NCBI GenBank assembly: GCA_016713175.1
Contig: JADJPQ010000002.1
Span: forward strand, 372,001-436,000
Reading direction: 5' to 3'
Source: Planctomycetota bacterium
GTDB lineage: Bacteria; Planctomycetota; UBA1135; UBA2386
DNA length: 64,000 nt
Part shown: positions 17,771 to 27,733 of the stretch, piece by piece
How positions within the stretch are numbered: the first letter of the stretch is position 1
Layout of the letters: every line of letters starts with the position of its first letter
Notes under the pieces: model-generated
The model's input: only the letters and a program-made list of their open reading frames with translations
The model's database searches: none
Told to the model about the DNA's origin: nothing
Translations under genes and position numbers: made by a program

Positions 17771-20743
17771 ATGAAGACCTCGCTGCAGTTGTCGTTCGTT
17801 CCCGCGGTGCTGACCCTGTCGGCATTGCTGCCGGCACAGACCGGCGAACAGGATCATGTCCGCACCAACGTGTTCGGGCAGATGAAGTGGAAGGAACTCG
17901 GCCCGGTGGTCTACGGCGGACGCATCGTCGACATCGCCGTGCACCCGACCAATCCGGCCGTGTTCTGGGCCGCCGCCGCCAGCGGCGGCATCTGGCACAC
18001 CCAGAACGGCGGCATCTCGTTCACGCCGCAGTTCCAGGACGCCTATGCGATCTCGATCGGCGACCTCGCGGTCGCGCCGAGCAATGGCGATGTGCTCTAC
18101 GTCGGCACCGGTGAAGCCAACAACCAGCGCTCCAGCTACTGGGGCAACGGCGTGCACAAGTCGACCGACGGCGGCAAGACCTGGACGCACGTCGGCCTGA
18201 ACGGCACCGACCACATCGGTCGCGTCGTCGTGCATCCGCACAACCCGGACGTCGTCTGGGTCGCGGCGCTCGGCGCCCTGTATTCGGCCAACCCCGAACG
18301 CGGGCTCTACAAGACCGAGGACGGCGGCAAGACCTGGGAACACCAGAAGAACCTCGGCCCCGACGTCGGTTTCGTCGATGTCGCGGTCGATCCGCAGAGC
18401 CCGGACACGCTGTATGCCGCATCGTACGAGCGGCGCCGGCGGGCCTGGCATCTGACCGAGGGCGGCGAGGGCTCGCGGTTGTGGAAGTCGACCGACGGCG
18501 GCGACACGTGGGCCAAGCTGACCGGCGGGCTGCCGGGCGGCACGCTGGGTCGCATCGGCATCGATGTCTTCGCCGGCGACCCGCGGATCGTCTACGCCTC
18601 GATCGAGAACCTGAATCCGCGCGGCGAGTCGCCGAAGGAACCCGACGTCAAGACCGACAATGCGGAGCCGCGCGAACCGCGTGAGCCGGAAGGCGGCGGT
18701 GACGGCAAGGAGCCGGAGGCCGACGCCGAGACGCTGGCCGATCCGGTCGCGGCGCGGCAGTTCTTCCAGCAGCTCGAGGAAGCCCAGGATCCCGAACGGC
18801 GGCCGCGCAAGCCAGTCGTCGGCGGTGAGGTCTGGCGCAGCGACGATGCCGGCAACACCTGGAAGAAGACCAACGGCACCACGGCGGTCGGCGGCAACCC
18901 CGGCTACTACTACGGCCAGATCCGCGTCGATCCGATCGATGCCAACATCGTCTACGTGCTGTCAGTGCCGGTGTTCCGTTCGACCGACGGCGGCAAGACC
19001 TGGCAGAGCGGTGGTGGCGGCGGCGGCGGCCGACGTGGCAACCGCGGCGGCGATGGCGAGAACCGTTCGTTCGCGCCCGGCCTGCACGTCGATCATCACG
19101 CGCTGTGGATCGATCCGAAGGATGGCAACCACTGCATCCTCGGCAACGATGGCGGCCTGGCGATCACCTGGGACGGCGGCAAGGCCTGGGATCACATCAA
19201 CCGGCTGCCGATCAGCCAGTACTACGCCATCGGCGTCGACTCGCGCGAGAACTATCGCGTCTACGGCGGCACCCAGGACAATGGCACCTGGGGCACGCCG
19301 ATCCGCGGCGCGACGTCCTCGGGACTCGGCATCCTCGACACCTACCGGATCAACGGCGGCGACGGCTTCTACGTCTGCTGCGATCCCGACGATCCGGACG
19401 TCGTCTACTCCGAGTCGCAGTTCGGCGGCATGAGCCGGCAGAACCTGCGCACCGGCGACAACAAAGGCATCCAGCCCAAGGCCGAGAAGGGCGGGCAACC
19501 GCTGCGGTGGAACTGGTCGACGCCGATGCTGCTGTCGCCGCACAGCGCCCACACGCTGTATGTCGGCAGTCAGCACCTGCACCGTTCGCGCGACCGCGGC
19601 GATCATTGGACGACGATCAGCCCGGACCTGACGACCAACGATGCCGACAAGAAGAAGGGCAACGTGCCGCACTGCACGATCACGACGATCGCTGAATCGC
19701 CGCGCCAGGAGGGCTTCCTGTGGGTCGGCACCGACGATGGTCGGGTGTGGACCAGCAAGGATGGCGGCGGGCGCTGGACCGAGGTGACCGATCGGTTGCC
19801 GGCCGAAGTGCGCGGGCTGTGGGTGTCGCGCGTCGAAGCCTCGGCGCACGATCCGGAGACCGCCCTGGTGGCGTTCACCGGCTATCGTGAGGACATCCGC
19901 AAGCCGTTCGTGTTCCGCACCGACGACGGTGGCGAGACCTTCCGCAGCATCGCGAACGACCTGCCGCAGGAGCCGATCAACGTCATCCGGCAGCATCCGC
20001 GACGCGCCAACGTGCTGCTGGTCGGCACCGAGATGGGCGCGTATGTGTCGGTCGACGATGGCGCCAGCTGGCATCCGCTCGGCAGCAACCTGCCGCGCTG
20101 CGCGGTGCACGACCTGCTGGTGCATCCACGCGAAGCGCACGTGCTGGTCGGCACGCATGGCCGTGGTATCTGGGCGCTCGACGCCGCCGCGCTGGAACAG
20201 TGCGACACCGCGGTGCTGGGCAAGGCGTTCCACGCCTTCCCGCCGAGTGACGGCGTGCTGCTGCGGCGCGGCCAGGATCGCGGCAACTTCGGGGCCCGGC
20301 GCTGGTCCGCAGCGAATCCGTTCACGGCGCCGGCATTCCGCTTCTATCTGGCCGAAGACAGCGACACCAAGGTCAAGGTCGAAGTGCTCGATGCCAAGGG
20401 CGCGACGCTGTTCTCCGAGGAAGTGGAGGCCAAGGCTGGCTACCACGAACGCACGTGGGGTGGCGCCGGCGGTGGTCGCGGTGGTCGTGGCCAGGGTGGC
20501 GGCGGCTTCCCGGGCTTTGGCGGTCGCGGCGGCGCCGGGGGCATCCGCGCCGGGCAGTTCGCGGTCAAGATCAGCCATGGCGAGGTGTCGTCGGTGCAGC
20601 CGTTCACGGTGACCGATCGGCGTGGACCGCGGTCTTTGCTCGGCGGCACGCCTGGCATCGGCACCCTCGAGGGCGAAGCGTGGTTCGACGAGGAAGTCAC
20701 CGGCGAAGCAACCGAAGCAGCGCTCGAACGCGGCGGCCGCTGA
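17771..20743 (+). CDS. Secreted BNR/sortilin-like propeller protein, paralogue of the preceding gene
   Basis: 990 aa from the ATG at 17771. GGGAG at 17758-17762 sits 8 bases before it, inside the stop region of the previous gene, so translation is probably coupled. An in-frame GTG at 17762 is less likely. A signal peptide (MKTSLQLSFVPAVLTLSALLPA) precedes repeated Asp-box strands (STDGGKTWTHVG, TEDGGKTWEH, STDGGDTWAKL, SKDGGGRWTEV). Two low-complexity glycine-rich stretches stand out: one near residue 415 (about nine Gly, then Arg/Asn) and one near residue 900 rich in Gly, Arg and Phe. It lacks the PDZ domain of its neighbour. The pair probably acts together outside the cytoplasm, with unknown substrate. 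Confidence 0.85.
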   Translation: MKTSLQLSFVPAVLTLSALLPAQTGEQDHVRTNVFGQMKWKELGPVVYGGRIVDIAVHPTNPAVFWAAAASGGIWHTQNGGISFTPQFQDAYAISIGDLAVAPSNGDVLYVGTGEANNQRSSYWGNGVHKSTDGGKTWTHVGLNGTDHIGRVVVHPHNPDVVWVAALGALYSANPERGLYKTEDGGKTWEHQKNLGPDVGFVDVAVDPQSPDTLYAASYERRRRAWHLTEGGEGSRLWKSTDGGDTWAKLTGGLPGGTLGRIGIDVFAGDPRIVYASIENLNPRGESPKEPDVKTDNAEPREPREPEGGGDGKEPEADAETLADPVAARQFFQQLEEAQDPERRPRKPVVGGEVWRSDDAGNTWKKTNGTTAVGGNPGYYYGQIRVDPIDANIVYVLSVPVFRSTDGGKTWQSGGGGGGGRRGNRGGDGENRSFAPGLHVDHHALWIDPKDGNHCILGNDGGLAITWDGGKAWDHINRLPISQYYAIGVDSRENYRVYGGTQDNGTWGTPIRGATSSGLGILDTYRINGGDGFYVCCDPDDPDVVYSESQFGGMSRQNLRTGDNKGIQPKAEKGGQPLRWNWSTPMLLSPHSAHTLYVGSQHLHRSRDRGDHWTTISPDLTTNDADKKKGNVPHCTITTIAESPRQEGFLWVGTDDGRVWTSKDGGGRWTEVTDRLPAEVRGLWVSRVEASAHDPETALVAFTGYREDIRKPFVFRTDDGGETFRSIANDLPQEPINVIRQHPRRANVLLVGTEMGAYVSVDDGASWHPLGSNLPRCAVHDLLVHPREAHVLVGTHGRGIWALDAAALEQCDTAVLGKAFHAFPPSDGVLLRRGQDRGNFGARRWSAANPFTAPAFRFYLAEDSDTKVKVEVLDAKGATLFSEEVEAKAGYHERTWGGAGGGRGGRGQGGGGFPGFGGRGGAGGIRAGQFAVKISHGEVSSVQPFTVTDRRGPRSLLGGTPGIGTLEGEAWFDEEVTGEATEAALERGGR

Positions 20744-20816
20744 TCGCGGCGCCGCGCGCCACTGCCGCGATGTTCCTCGCGGCGTAGCGCCCAACGGGCA
20801 GACGGCTACTGGCTGC

Positions 20817-21932
20817 ATGCCGATCCGCCCGGTCCTCGTTCTGACTTGCCTCTTCGCCTCCGCCGCGGCCCAGGGCGTGACGCTGCCTGCGGCCGCAGCT
20901 TCCTGGCCGGGCCCGTGGTTGAACGAGACACTGTTCTATGCCCCGTTCGTCGGCCCCAACGAGGCGCGGATCCAGCTGCTGTACGACCTGGCGGAGATTG
21001 CGCCGACACTGTCGGTGATCCAGCAACTGTCCTTCCGCCAGGGCGGCGTCGGCATCGGCAACGTCGGCGGCGCGATCGCTCTCGAAGTCCGTCTCGCGAC
21101 CTCCGCAACCGATCCGAACGCGCCGTCGACGACGTTCGCGCAGAACGCCGATCCGGCGGCTCCCATCGTGTTTGCCGGCACGGTGACGCTGCCGACCACG
21201 ACGGGCGGTGGCTGGCCGCAACCCTGGCAGGTGCTGGTCCCACTGCAGACGCCCTTCGTTCTCGCGCCGGCACCAACGGATCGCGCCCTGGTGATCGATG
21301 TCCGCTGCCGCAACAACACCGCCGGGCAGTCCTGGTTCGTCGAAGTCAACGACATGGACGCCGGCAGCGGCGAGACCGTGCTGGCGCAGCCGAGTTGCCC
21401 GATGCCGAACGGCCAGGCCTCGGCACCGTGGGCCTGGCGCCCGGATCTGCTGATCCCCGGCCGCCGGCTGGCGCTGACGATCGGCAACTACCCGAACAAC
21501 CAGCCCTCGGCGAGCAACAATGCGCTCGTGCTCGGCCTGCAGGGCCCCGGTGGCACGTTCGGCGGCCAGCTGCTGCCAGCGTCGCTCAGCGCGTTCGGCA
21601 TTCCGTCGCCACTCGCCTGCCAGTGGACGGTCGACTGGATCGCCGCCGTGCCGATCACCTACACCGCGTACTCGTGGGGCGCCGAACTGACGACCGAACA
21701 GGCCGTGCGCATCCCTGCCAACCAGGCCCTCGCCGGCCTGCAGTTCTTCGTGCAGAACGCCGCGCTGATGCAGTATCCGAATGGCCTGCAGGTGTTCCCT
21801 TCCGTCGCGCTGCAGTTCACGATCGGCTCCGGCCGCCTGCCGAACGGCAGCACCGTGCAGGCAACGGGCAATCGCAACGCCACCACCGGCGGCATCGCGG
21901 CGCGGCAACCGATCAGCGTGCTGTTGCAGTAG
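20817..21932 (+). CDS. Secreted protein of unknown function
   Basis: 371 aa from the ATG at 20817, chosen because a signal peptide (MPIRPVLVLTCLFASAAA) begins there; the frame is open upstream into the previous gene. The mature part is rich in Pro, Ala, Gln and Asn, with long beta-strand-like stretches and few charged residues. Only three cysteines are evident (one in the signal peptide, CRN and CPMPN, CQW nearby), and I see no repeat or catalytic motif. I do not recognise the family. It lies 73 bases after the propeller pair and could be co-transcribed. Its last 20 bases overlap the 3' end of the opposite-strand DUF255 gene. Confidence 0.7.
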   Translation: MPIRPVLVLTCLFASAAAQGVTLPAAAASWPGPWLNETLFYAPFVGPNEARIQLLYDLAEIAPTLSVIQQLSFRQGGVGIGNVGGAIALEVRLATSATDPNAPSTTFAQNADPAAPIVFAGTVTLPTTTGGGWPQPWQVLVPLQTPFVLAPAPTDRALVIDVRCRNNTAGQSWFVEVNDMDAGSGETVLAQPSCPMPNGQASAPWAWRPDLLIPGRRLALTIGNYPNNQPSASNNALVLGLQGPGGTFGGQLLPASLSAFGIPSPLACQWTVDWIAAVPITYTAYSWGAELTTEQAVRIPANQALAGLQFFVQNAALMQYPNGLQVFPSVALQFTIGSGRLPNGSTVQATGNRNATTGGIAARQPISVLLQ

Positions 21933-23688
21933 CACTCGTGGGAGAGCGGGCCCCACCTCGCAGCAACGATCTCAGCTCGTCCGCTGCCTCGATCGGCGCG
22001 GAACAGACACCCTGGCTACACGCAAACGCGGTCGCCTGTTCTACCGATGGGAGGTGCACGTCGCCGCGCACGCCGGGTTCGCCCGGAGCAACCCACTCCA
22101 AACGCCGCCAGCAGCCGGATTCGCGCAGGGCGACCGCGAACAGTTCCGCAGCGGCCGGGTCGTCGCGCCGGCCGACGACAACGACGTGTTCTGGATCGGT
22201 CCGCGATTCGACATCGGCGAGCAGCACATCCGCCGGCAAGCCAGGCTGCCGCGCCACCGCCTCGGCGAACACCTGGGCCCGGCTGTGGTCGAGAATCCGC
22301 TGCGCCACGGCAGCACCGCTGACATGGTGCAAGCGCAGCGCGAACCGCAGCAGCGCGATGTTCTCGGTGCGATCCGCCACGGGCGCCAGCACACCGTCAC
22401 CAACCGCAGTCTTGTAGCCATCGCCGCGACGCGTCGGTGAGAAATGGCGTTCGATCGCGTTCGCGACCTCGGTGGCGGCACGCAACCACCGCGGTTCCTG
22501 CGTGCACTCGAACAGCTGCAGCAGGGCCATCCCCATCGCCAGTTGGTCGGCCAGGAACGGACCGCCGACATCGCGGTCGCCGTGAGCAAAGCCCCCGTCC
22601 GGCAGTCGCCGCGTCGCCAGCATGCGTTCGCCGGCGGCAACCGCCAGCGCCAGCGGCTGCCGCTCGCCGCTGACCGCGTGCAGGGTGCACAGCCCCCCGA
22701 TCGCCCAGCCGTTCTCACGCGCATAGACGCTGGTGTCGATCCGCGGCGCCGGCAGCCCGGCCCGCCCGGCAGCGTCGAGCGCGAACCAGTCGGCCGCATG
22801 CGTGCCGGCAACCCGATCGGCATCCTGGCTGGCCCAGAACGCGCCATCCGGCGCGAGCAGCACCGAACGCAGGTACCCGGCCACCCCACGCGCAGTCTGC
22901 AGATCGGCGTCGTCGCCGAACGCCGCGGCGGCCAGAGCGTAGCTGCGCAGATCGGCGACCTGGCGGCTCATGATCCGTTCGTAGTGCGGGTGCTCCCAGA
23001 CGCCGCCGTGCGAGTACTGGTAGACACCGCCATCGACGGGATCGTGCAGCCGCCGTTCAAGCACGAGCCACTCGCGAAGCCGTTCGGCAGCGAGTCGGTC
23101 GCCGCGCCGGGCCGCACTCAGCAGCCATTCGGCGCCATCGGCATCCAGGTACTTGTGCACCCGCCCAAAGCCGCCGTGCTCCTCGTCGTGCAATGCCTCC
23201 AGCCGGTCGAGCAGTTCGGCCCGCGTCGCCTCGGTCAGCCCACGACCGCCAGCCTCGCTCGGCGCCGCCACCACTGCCGCCAACGGCGTCGGGTCCGCCG
23301 CCAGCCGCTGCAGCGTCTGCAGCATCGGCCCGGGTGCCAGATAGCCGCGCTGCTTCCACAGTTCGCGCCCGGCGGCATCGAACACGATCGTCGCCGGCCA
23401 GCCCCAGTCCTGGTAGCGCGTCGCCAGGTCGAGCCTGGCATCGGCGTCGACCTTGCTCACCACGAAGTGCCGCTCGATCTCGGCGCCCACCTCCGGGTCG
23501 GCCCAGGTCGTCTCCTCCATCACATGGCACCAGTGGCACCAGCCGGTCCCGACTTCCAGCAGCACCAGCCGCCGTTCGTCGGTCGCACGTGCGAACAACT
23601 CAGGCCCCCACGGCTGCCAGTGCGGCCCCGCCGGCGACGCCTGGCAGCCGGCAAGCCACAACGGCGACAGCATCAGCAACATCCGCAT
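21913..23688 (-). CDS. DUF255 (YyaL/spermatogenesis-associated-20-like) thioredoxin-domain lipoprotein
   Basis: 591 aa from the ATG at 23688. The N-terminus is a lipoprotein signal with lipobox LAGC (Cys15), so the protein should be membrane-anchored on the outer face of the inner membrane or in the outer membrane. A thioredoxin-like domain follows with the redox pair CHWC at 51-54 (GTGWCHWCHVMEETTW, typical of DUF255). After about residue 170 comes an alpha-helical six-hairpin-like region (EHGGFGRVHKYLDADG, RENGWAIGGLCTLH). Cytoplasmic YyaL-type members have no signal, so the lipobox is a notable variation. The biochemical role of the family is not settled. The 3' end overlaps the convergent gene by 20 bases. 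A 14-bp palindrome (gccgacatgtcggc, 23713-23726) lies just upstream. Confidence 0.8.
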   Translation of the reverse strand: MRMLLMLSPLWLAGCQASPAGPHWQPWGPELFARATDERRLVLLEVGTGWCHWCHVMEETTWADPEVGAEIERHFVVSKVDADARLDLATRYQDWGWPATIVFDAAGRELWKQRGYLAPGPMLQTLQRLAADPTPLAAVVAAPSEAGGRGLTEATRAELLDRLEALHDEEHGGFGRVHKYLDADGAEWLLSAARRGDRLAAERLREWLVLERRLHDPVDGGVYQYSHGGVWEHPHYERIMSRQVADLRSYALAAAAFGDDADLQTARGVAGYLRSVLLAPDGAFWASQDADRVAGTHAADWFALDAAGRAGLPAPRIDTSVYARENGWAIGGLCTLHAVSGERQPLALAVAAGERMLATRRLPDGGFAHGDRDVGGPFLADQLAMGMALLQLFECTQEPRWLRAATEVANAIERHFSPTRRGDGYKTAVGDGVLAPVADRTENIALLRFALRLHHVSGAAVAQRILDHSRAQVFAEAVARQPGLPADVLLADVESRTDPEHVVVVGRRDDPAAAELFAVALRESGCWRRLEWVAPGEPGVRGDVHLPSVEQATAFACSQGVCSAPIEAADELRSLLRGGARSPTSATATAR

Positions 23689-23758
23689 GGGCAACCGAAG
23701 GTAGCTCGGCCGGCCGACATGTCGGCGCCCGCTTGACGGGAACACCCCACCGCCGGGA

Positions 23759-25255
23759 TCACGGTCGGATCGGCGCGGTGCCGTTCCAGAACGCCTGGTA
23801 GCGCGGCCACGACCACACGGCGATCTCGCGACCTACCCGCAGTCCGACATCGTTGTCGATCGGGATGTGGTAGCCCCCCATCGCCCGCGACTGCGCCGCC
23901 ATCTCGGCGGTTGCCGAGAACGTCGGCAGCTCCAGGACCACTTCGGCACCGTGGTCCAGTTCGGTCAGCGTGCAGCAGCGGCGCACCTCGGTGGTGCCGT
24001 AGACGTCGCTGCCGGTGAACAGCTCGAGCATCTTGGCACAGGCGCCGCTGACCGTCGCGTGACCCGACGTGTAGCCCGGGAACGGCGGCGTCACGAACGA
24101 GTACGGTGAATACGGATACCACTCCTCGGCCGGCACTTCGGTGACGCCGCCCTGCGGGCCCGCCCAACCGCGCACGCGCTGACCGCGGTAGTAATGCCGG
24201 ACCAGCGTCCAGGGCCGCGAACTGTCGTAGTGGCGCTTGGTCTCCCAGCACGACACGAACGCATCGAACGCGGTGTTGGCAATCACGAAGTACAGCTTGA
24301 CGTCGGTGTCGAGGTCGTGCCGGTCGCGGCGCGACACGTCCTGCGCAAACCGCAGCCAGTGGCCGCTCTGCCCGGTCGAACGAGGTCCATCGCGCATGAA
24401 CTCGACGATCGCCTTCTGCTCCGGCGTCAACGTCTGGTTGAACCGCAGCACTGCCTCGGTCTGCTGGCGCAGCAGCGCATCGTCGGTCGTCGTCTTCGGC
24501 GGCGGTTCGGGTCGGAACTGCGCGGCGTCGTCGAGCAGGAACGGCTTGACCCTGTACCAGTGCGGCGCCAGGAATCCGGGTGTCACCACGCGGCCATCGG
24601 GCATCCGGAACGGAATCGGCTGCCACCGGTCCGGATCGACGATCCGGTCCGGCGGGTTGACCGGCGCGTAGCCGGTGTAGTCCGCGTACGGCGTGCCGTC
24701 GCCACCGGGTACGTCGCCGGCTTGATTGGCGCCATCGTGACGCCGGTAGTCGATCACCGCGCTGGCGGCGACGTTGCCGATCCCGACCGGTGTGGTCACG
24801 TCGGTGCTGACGTCGTCGGGATCGAATCCCATGGCCACCATCTGCTCGCGGAGGAACGCGGCATGATCCGGCAACACGTAGAGCAGCGAACGGTAGCTCG
24901 CGTAGCTGATCGCAGTGGTCTTGTTGGCCAACGTGCGTTCGACAACAGGCCGGCGAAGCGTGCCACCAAGCCGCGTGCCGACCGCGCGTTCGTCATACGC
25001 GGCCCACGCGTCGAACACGGCGCTCGCCCAGATCGCCATCTGCCGCGACAGGATCGGCGGCCGCGCGCCGTAGCGGTCGACATCGCGGGCCGAAGCTTCC
25101 TGCATGATGTCGAGCCATCGCCACGCGGTGTTCTGCTGCGCCAGCGGCACTGGTTGCTGGTTGGTGCGGGCCAGTTCCGGCGCTGAGTGGCCTGGACCGG
25201 TGCACGCAGTGAGCCCGAACACGGTCACGAACGCCACGAATCGACACGATCGCAT
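23759..25255 (-). CDS. Vanadium-dependent haloperoxidase-like / PAP2-superfamily lipoprotein
   Basis: 498 aa from the ATG at 25255. The same frame stays open far upstream, but that part is antisense to the divergent gene. The signal sequence ends in lipobox LTAC (Cys18). The C-terminal third carries the vanadate or phosphate-binding signature of the family: Lys/Arg-rich W-ET-K-R then SSRPW, then PGYTSGH (Ser-Gly-His near 395), then RAMGGYHIPID (R-x3-G-x-H near 455-463). Family members are vanadium haloperoxidases or acid phosphatases, and sequence alone does not separate these. An extracytoplasmic location fits halogen or peroxide chemistry. It sits 70 bases downstream of the DUF255 lipoprotein on the same strand and diverges from the next gene over 129 bases. 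Confidence 0.8.
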   Translation of the reverse strand: MRSCRFVAFVTVFGLTACTGPGHSAPELARTNQQPVPLAQQNTAWRWLDIMQEASARDVDRYGARPPILSRQMAIWASAVFDAWAAYDERAVGTRLGGTLRRPVVERTLANKTTAISYASYRSLLYVLPDHAAFLREQMVAMGFDPDDVSTDVTTPVGIGNVAASAVIDYRRHDGANQAGDVPGGDGTPYADYTGYAPVNPPDRIVDPDRWQPIPFRMPDGRVVTPGFLAPHWYRVKPFLLDDAAQFRPEPPPKTTTDDALLRQQTEAVLRFNQTLTPEQKAIVEFMRDGPRSTGQSGHWLRFAQDVSRRDRHDLDTDVKLYFVIANTAFDAFVSCWETKRHYDSSRPWTLVRHYYRGQRVRGWAGPQGGVTEVPAEEWYPYSPYSFVTPPFPGYTSGHATVSGACAKMLELFTGSDVYGTTEVRRCCTLTELDHGAEVVLELPTFSATAEMAAQSRAMGGYHIPIDNDVGLRVGREIAVWSWPRYQAFWNGTAPIRP

Positions 25256-25384
25256 GGCCGGAAGTGTCTTACGTCTTCCGCCCGGCGCCAACGGTCTCTT
25301 TGCCCCGGCAGCGGGTTCTGCCCGTCCCTGCCGCCCGGGCCAAACGACCTCGTGCAGCCGGGTCACGCAGGACACAATGCGAAC

Positions 25385-27733
25385 ATGCAACGGCGTCGCC
25401 TGGTGAACCTCATGGGGCTCTTGCCACTGGTATCGATGGCGATGGCCCAACAGACGGTCCTCCGCGGTCGCGTGCTCGACGAACGCCAGCAGCCACTGGC
25501 GGCGGCAACGGTGGCGGAATCCATTCCGGGTGGCGCCACCACGGTCCTCGGCACGACCGACGCTGCGGGGTTCTTCGCAGTGACGATGCCACCGCTGCCG
25601 TTCGATCCGCCAAAGCTGCGAGAACTGTGGATCAGCGCCCCTGGTCGCGGCGGCGCCAGCTGGATTCCGGTCGCCGACGATCTGATCGAACTCGAACCAT
25701 TGGTGCTGGAGAAAGGCGTCACGCTGATCGGCCGCACCCGCGCTCTGGACGGCAGGCCGATCGCAGGCGCCGACGTGCGCGCAGCCACCTGGATCGGCAG
25801 GGACCAAGGCCTCGCCTGGCGACTGAGTGCCCGCGCGACCAGCGATGCTGCCGGCATCTTCAAGCTCACCGGAGTGCCACCGACCAACCTGCGACTTTCG
25901 GTCCAAGCGGCCGGATACAAGATCCGCGATCTCGCACCGGTTGCGATCGGCACGCCGCTCGAACTGACGCTGCAGCCAGCCGAACCGATCCGTGGCCTGG
26001 TCGTCGACCAGGACGGTCGGCCGGCTGCGGCCACGCTGCAGGTCGAATGGGAGAACCACGAGACGCCGACGAGACTGGCGACGAACACCGACGGCACGTT
26101 CACCATCGACTGCCACCGTGACGCCGCCTGGCGGATCCGCGCCAGCACGGCGACGCCGAAGCCGCAGTTCGCACACAGCGAGGTCCGGAGCGGCGGCGCC
26201 ACCGATCTGAGGCTGCAACTCATTCCCGTCGTCGAGTTGCCTGCGCTGCGGATCCGCGCCACCGGCGATGGCGGAGCGCCATTGCCAGCGTTCGTCGCCG
26301 TCGTGTGCTGGACTGGCGAGAAGACCCCGGACGAGTATCTGTGGCACTGCCTCTACACCAATGGAGTAGCGGCCACGGCCGGAGTCGCTTGCCTGCCGCC
26401 ACCGACGGTGGGCCGTTCCGAGAGCCTCGGTTCGGTGCTGGTCATCGCCCCAGGACGCGCACTCGCGTTCGCCGACGTGCAATGGAACGAGGACCAACCT
26501 GGCCTCGATGTGACGGTGGCCACCGGCGCCGCAATCCCATGCCGGGGAACCGTCGTCGATGCCGCCGGCGAGCCGGTCGCCGGCGCCGCGGTCTGGGCCC
26601 GGCGAGACTTCGAGTCGAACTGGCACCTTGGCGCGTCGGCGGCTCGCGGCAGTGGCGTGGCAACCGCTGCCGACGGCACGTTCACGCTGTTGGACCTGAC
26701 CGCTGGCGCCTGGCACGTACATGCGGCGCGAGCGACCGCCCCGCAACCGAAGTCCCGCCGGATCGAGTTTGCCGAAGCAGCCGCCGACGCCGGCAAGCCG
26801 CTGCGCTTCGTGCTGCCGGCCGTGGCCGATACGCGCGGTCGGGTGACGGCCGCACCAAGGGGCGCCCAGATCGCATTCGCGCCGCCCGGCGAACAGAACC
26901 AACCTTTTGCGCGCCGAAACCTGCCGTTCCGCGCCTGGTGCGACGAAGAGGGTCGGTTCGCGGTGAGCGAACTGCTCGTCGGCAACGTGGAGCCCACGCT
27001 GCTGATCGCGCGCCCGCCGCGGCTGGGCACCCTGCATCTGCGACTGCCAACCGCTCGGGTGCGCGGCGACGAGGAACTCGAGATCGATGGCGACCGCGCC
27101 GCACCGGCGACGATCCAGGGCCGTGTCGTGCCGGAGGGTTGCGCGGCGCCGATGGAACGCCTGCTCGTGCAGGTCCGCACCGACCCGCCAGAGGCCCTCG
27201 GCCAGTTTGCCTGGGACATCGAAGATGGCTGGGAACATGGTGTGACGCCGGGAGGCGACGGCACGTTCACGCTGACGGTCGCCGGTGGCAAACACCGCCT
27301 GCGCGTGCTCGACACCCTGACGGGCATCGTGCTGTGGCGCCAGGAAGAAGCCGTCGCGATCGAAGCCGGAGTCACGCATCCGTTCACGCTGACTCCGACC
27401 CTCGCCGCGATCGAACTGCAGCTGACGGCAACGGCGGCGGATTCCGGCGGCAGCGCCTACCACCTGCTCTGGCTGGCAGAGAGCGGCGAAGAGAGCGGCT
27501 GGGAGCCCGCCGGCGTCGATCTCCGCGTCGAACGGACCAGCAACGTGCTCTACGTGCCGCCTGGCAACGCTTCGCTGCGCGTCGTGACCGGTGCGCTCGG
27601 TGCGCCTACCGCTCCTGGCCGCGCTGGCCATGACGCCTGGGTGCTGTCCGATCGCGATGCCGTCAGCGTCGAGTTCACTGCCGAAGCCGGGCAGGTGACC
27701 CCCGTACGTGTCGAAGTGCCGCGGCGCCAATAG
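25385..27733 (+). CDS. Secreted carboxypeptidase-regulatory-like (beta-sandwich) protein
   Basis: 782 aa from the ATG at 25385. The signal peptide runs MQRRRLVNLMGLLPLVSMAMA. The mature chain is a string of CarboxypepD_reg-like beta-sandwiches, recognised by repeats of the type LRGRVLDERQQPLAAATV, LIGRTRALDGRPIAGADVRA, IRGLVVDQDGRPAAATLQVE and CRGTVVDAAGEPVAGAAVWA, each followed by a T-DAAG-F or D-G-F strand. These modules usually act as structural or binding domains and no peptidase motif is present. The same module forms the exterior of the sigma-factor fusion at 59658-62642. The stop codon lies inside the bidirectional hairpin at 27712-27749. Confidence 0.8.
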   Translation: MQRRRLVNLMGLLPLVSMAMAQQTVLRGRVLDERQQPLAAATVAESIPGGATTVLGTTDAAGFFAVTMPPLPFDPPKLRELWISAPGRGGASWIPVADDLIELEPLVLEKGVTLIGRTRALDGRPIAGADVRAATWIGRDQGLAWRLSARATSDAAGIFKLTGVPPTNLRLSVQAAGYKIRDLAPVAIGTPLELTLQPAEPIRGLVVDQDGRPAAATLQVEWENHETPTRLATNTDGTFTIDCHRDAAWRIRASTATPKPQFAHSEVRSGGATDLRLQLIPVVELPALRIRATGDGGAPLPAFVAVVCWTGEKTPDEYLWHCLYTNGVAATAGVACLPPPTVGRSESLGSVLVIAPGRALAFADVQWNEDQPGLDVTVATGAAIPCRGTVVDAAGEPVAGAAVWARRDFESNWHLGASAARGSGVATAADGTFTLLDLTAGAWHVHAARATAPQPKSRRIEFAEAAADAGKPLRFVLPAVADTRGRVTAAPRGAQIAFAPPGEQNQPFARRNLPFRAWCDEEGRFAVSELLVGNVEPTLLIARPPRLGTLHLRLPTARVRGDEELEIDGDRAAPATIQGRVVPEGCAAPMERLLVQVRTDPPEALGQFAWDIEDGWEHGVTPGGDGTFTLTVAGGKHRLRVLDTLTGIVLWRQEEAVAIEAGVTHPFTLTPTLAAIELQLTATAADSGGSAYHLLWLAESGEESGWEPAGVDLRVERTSNVLYVPPGNASLRVVTGALGAPTAPGRAGHDAWVLSDRDAVSVEFTAEAGQVTPVRVEVPRRQ

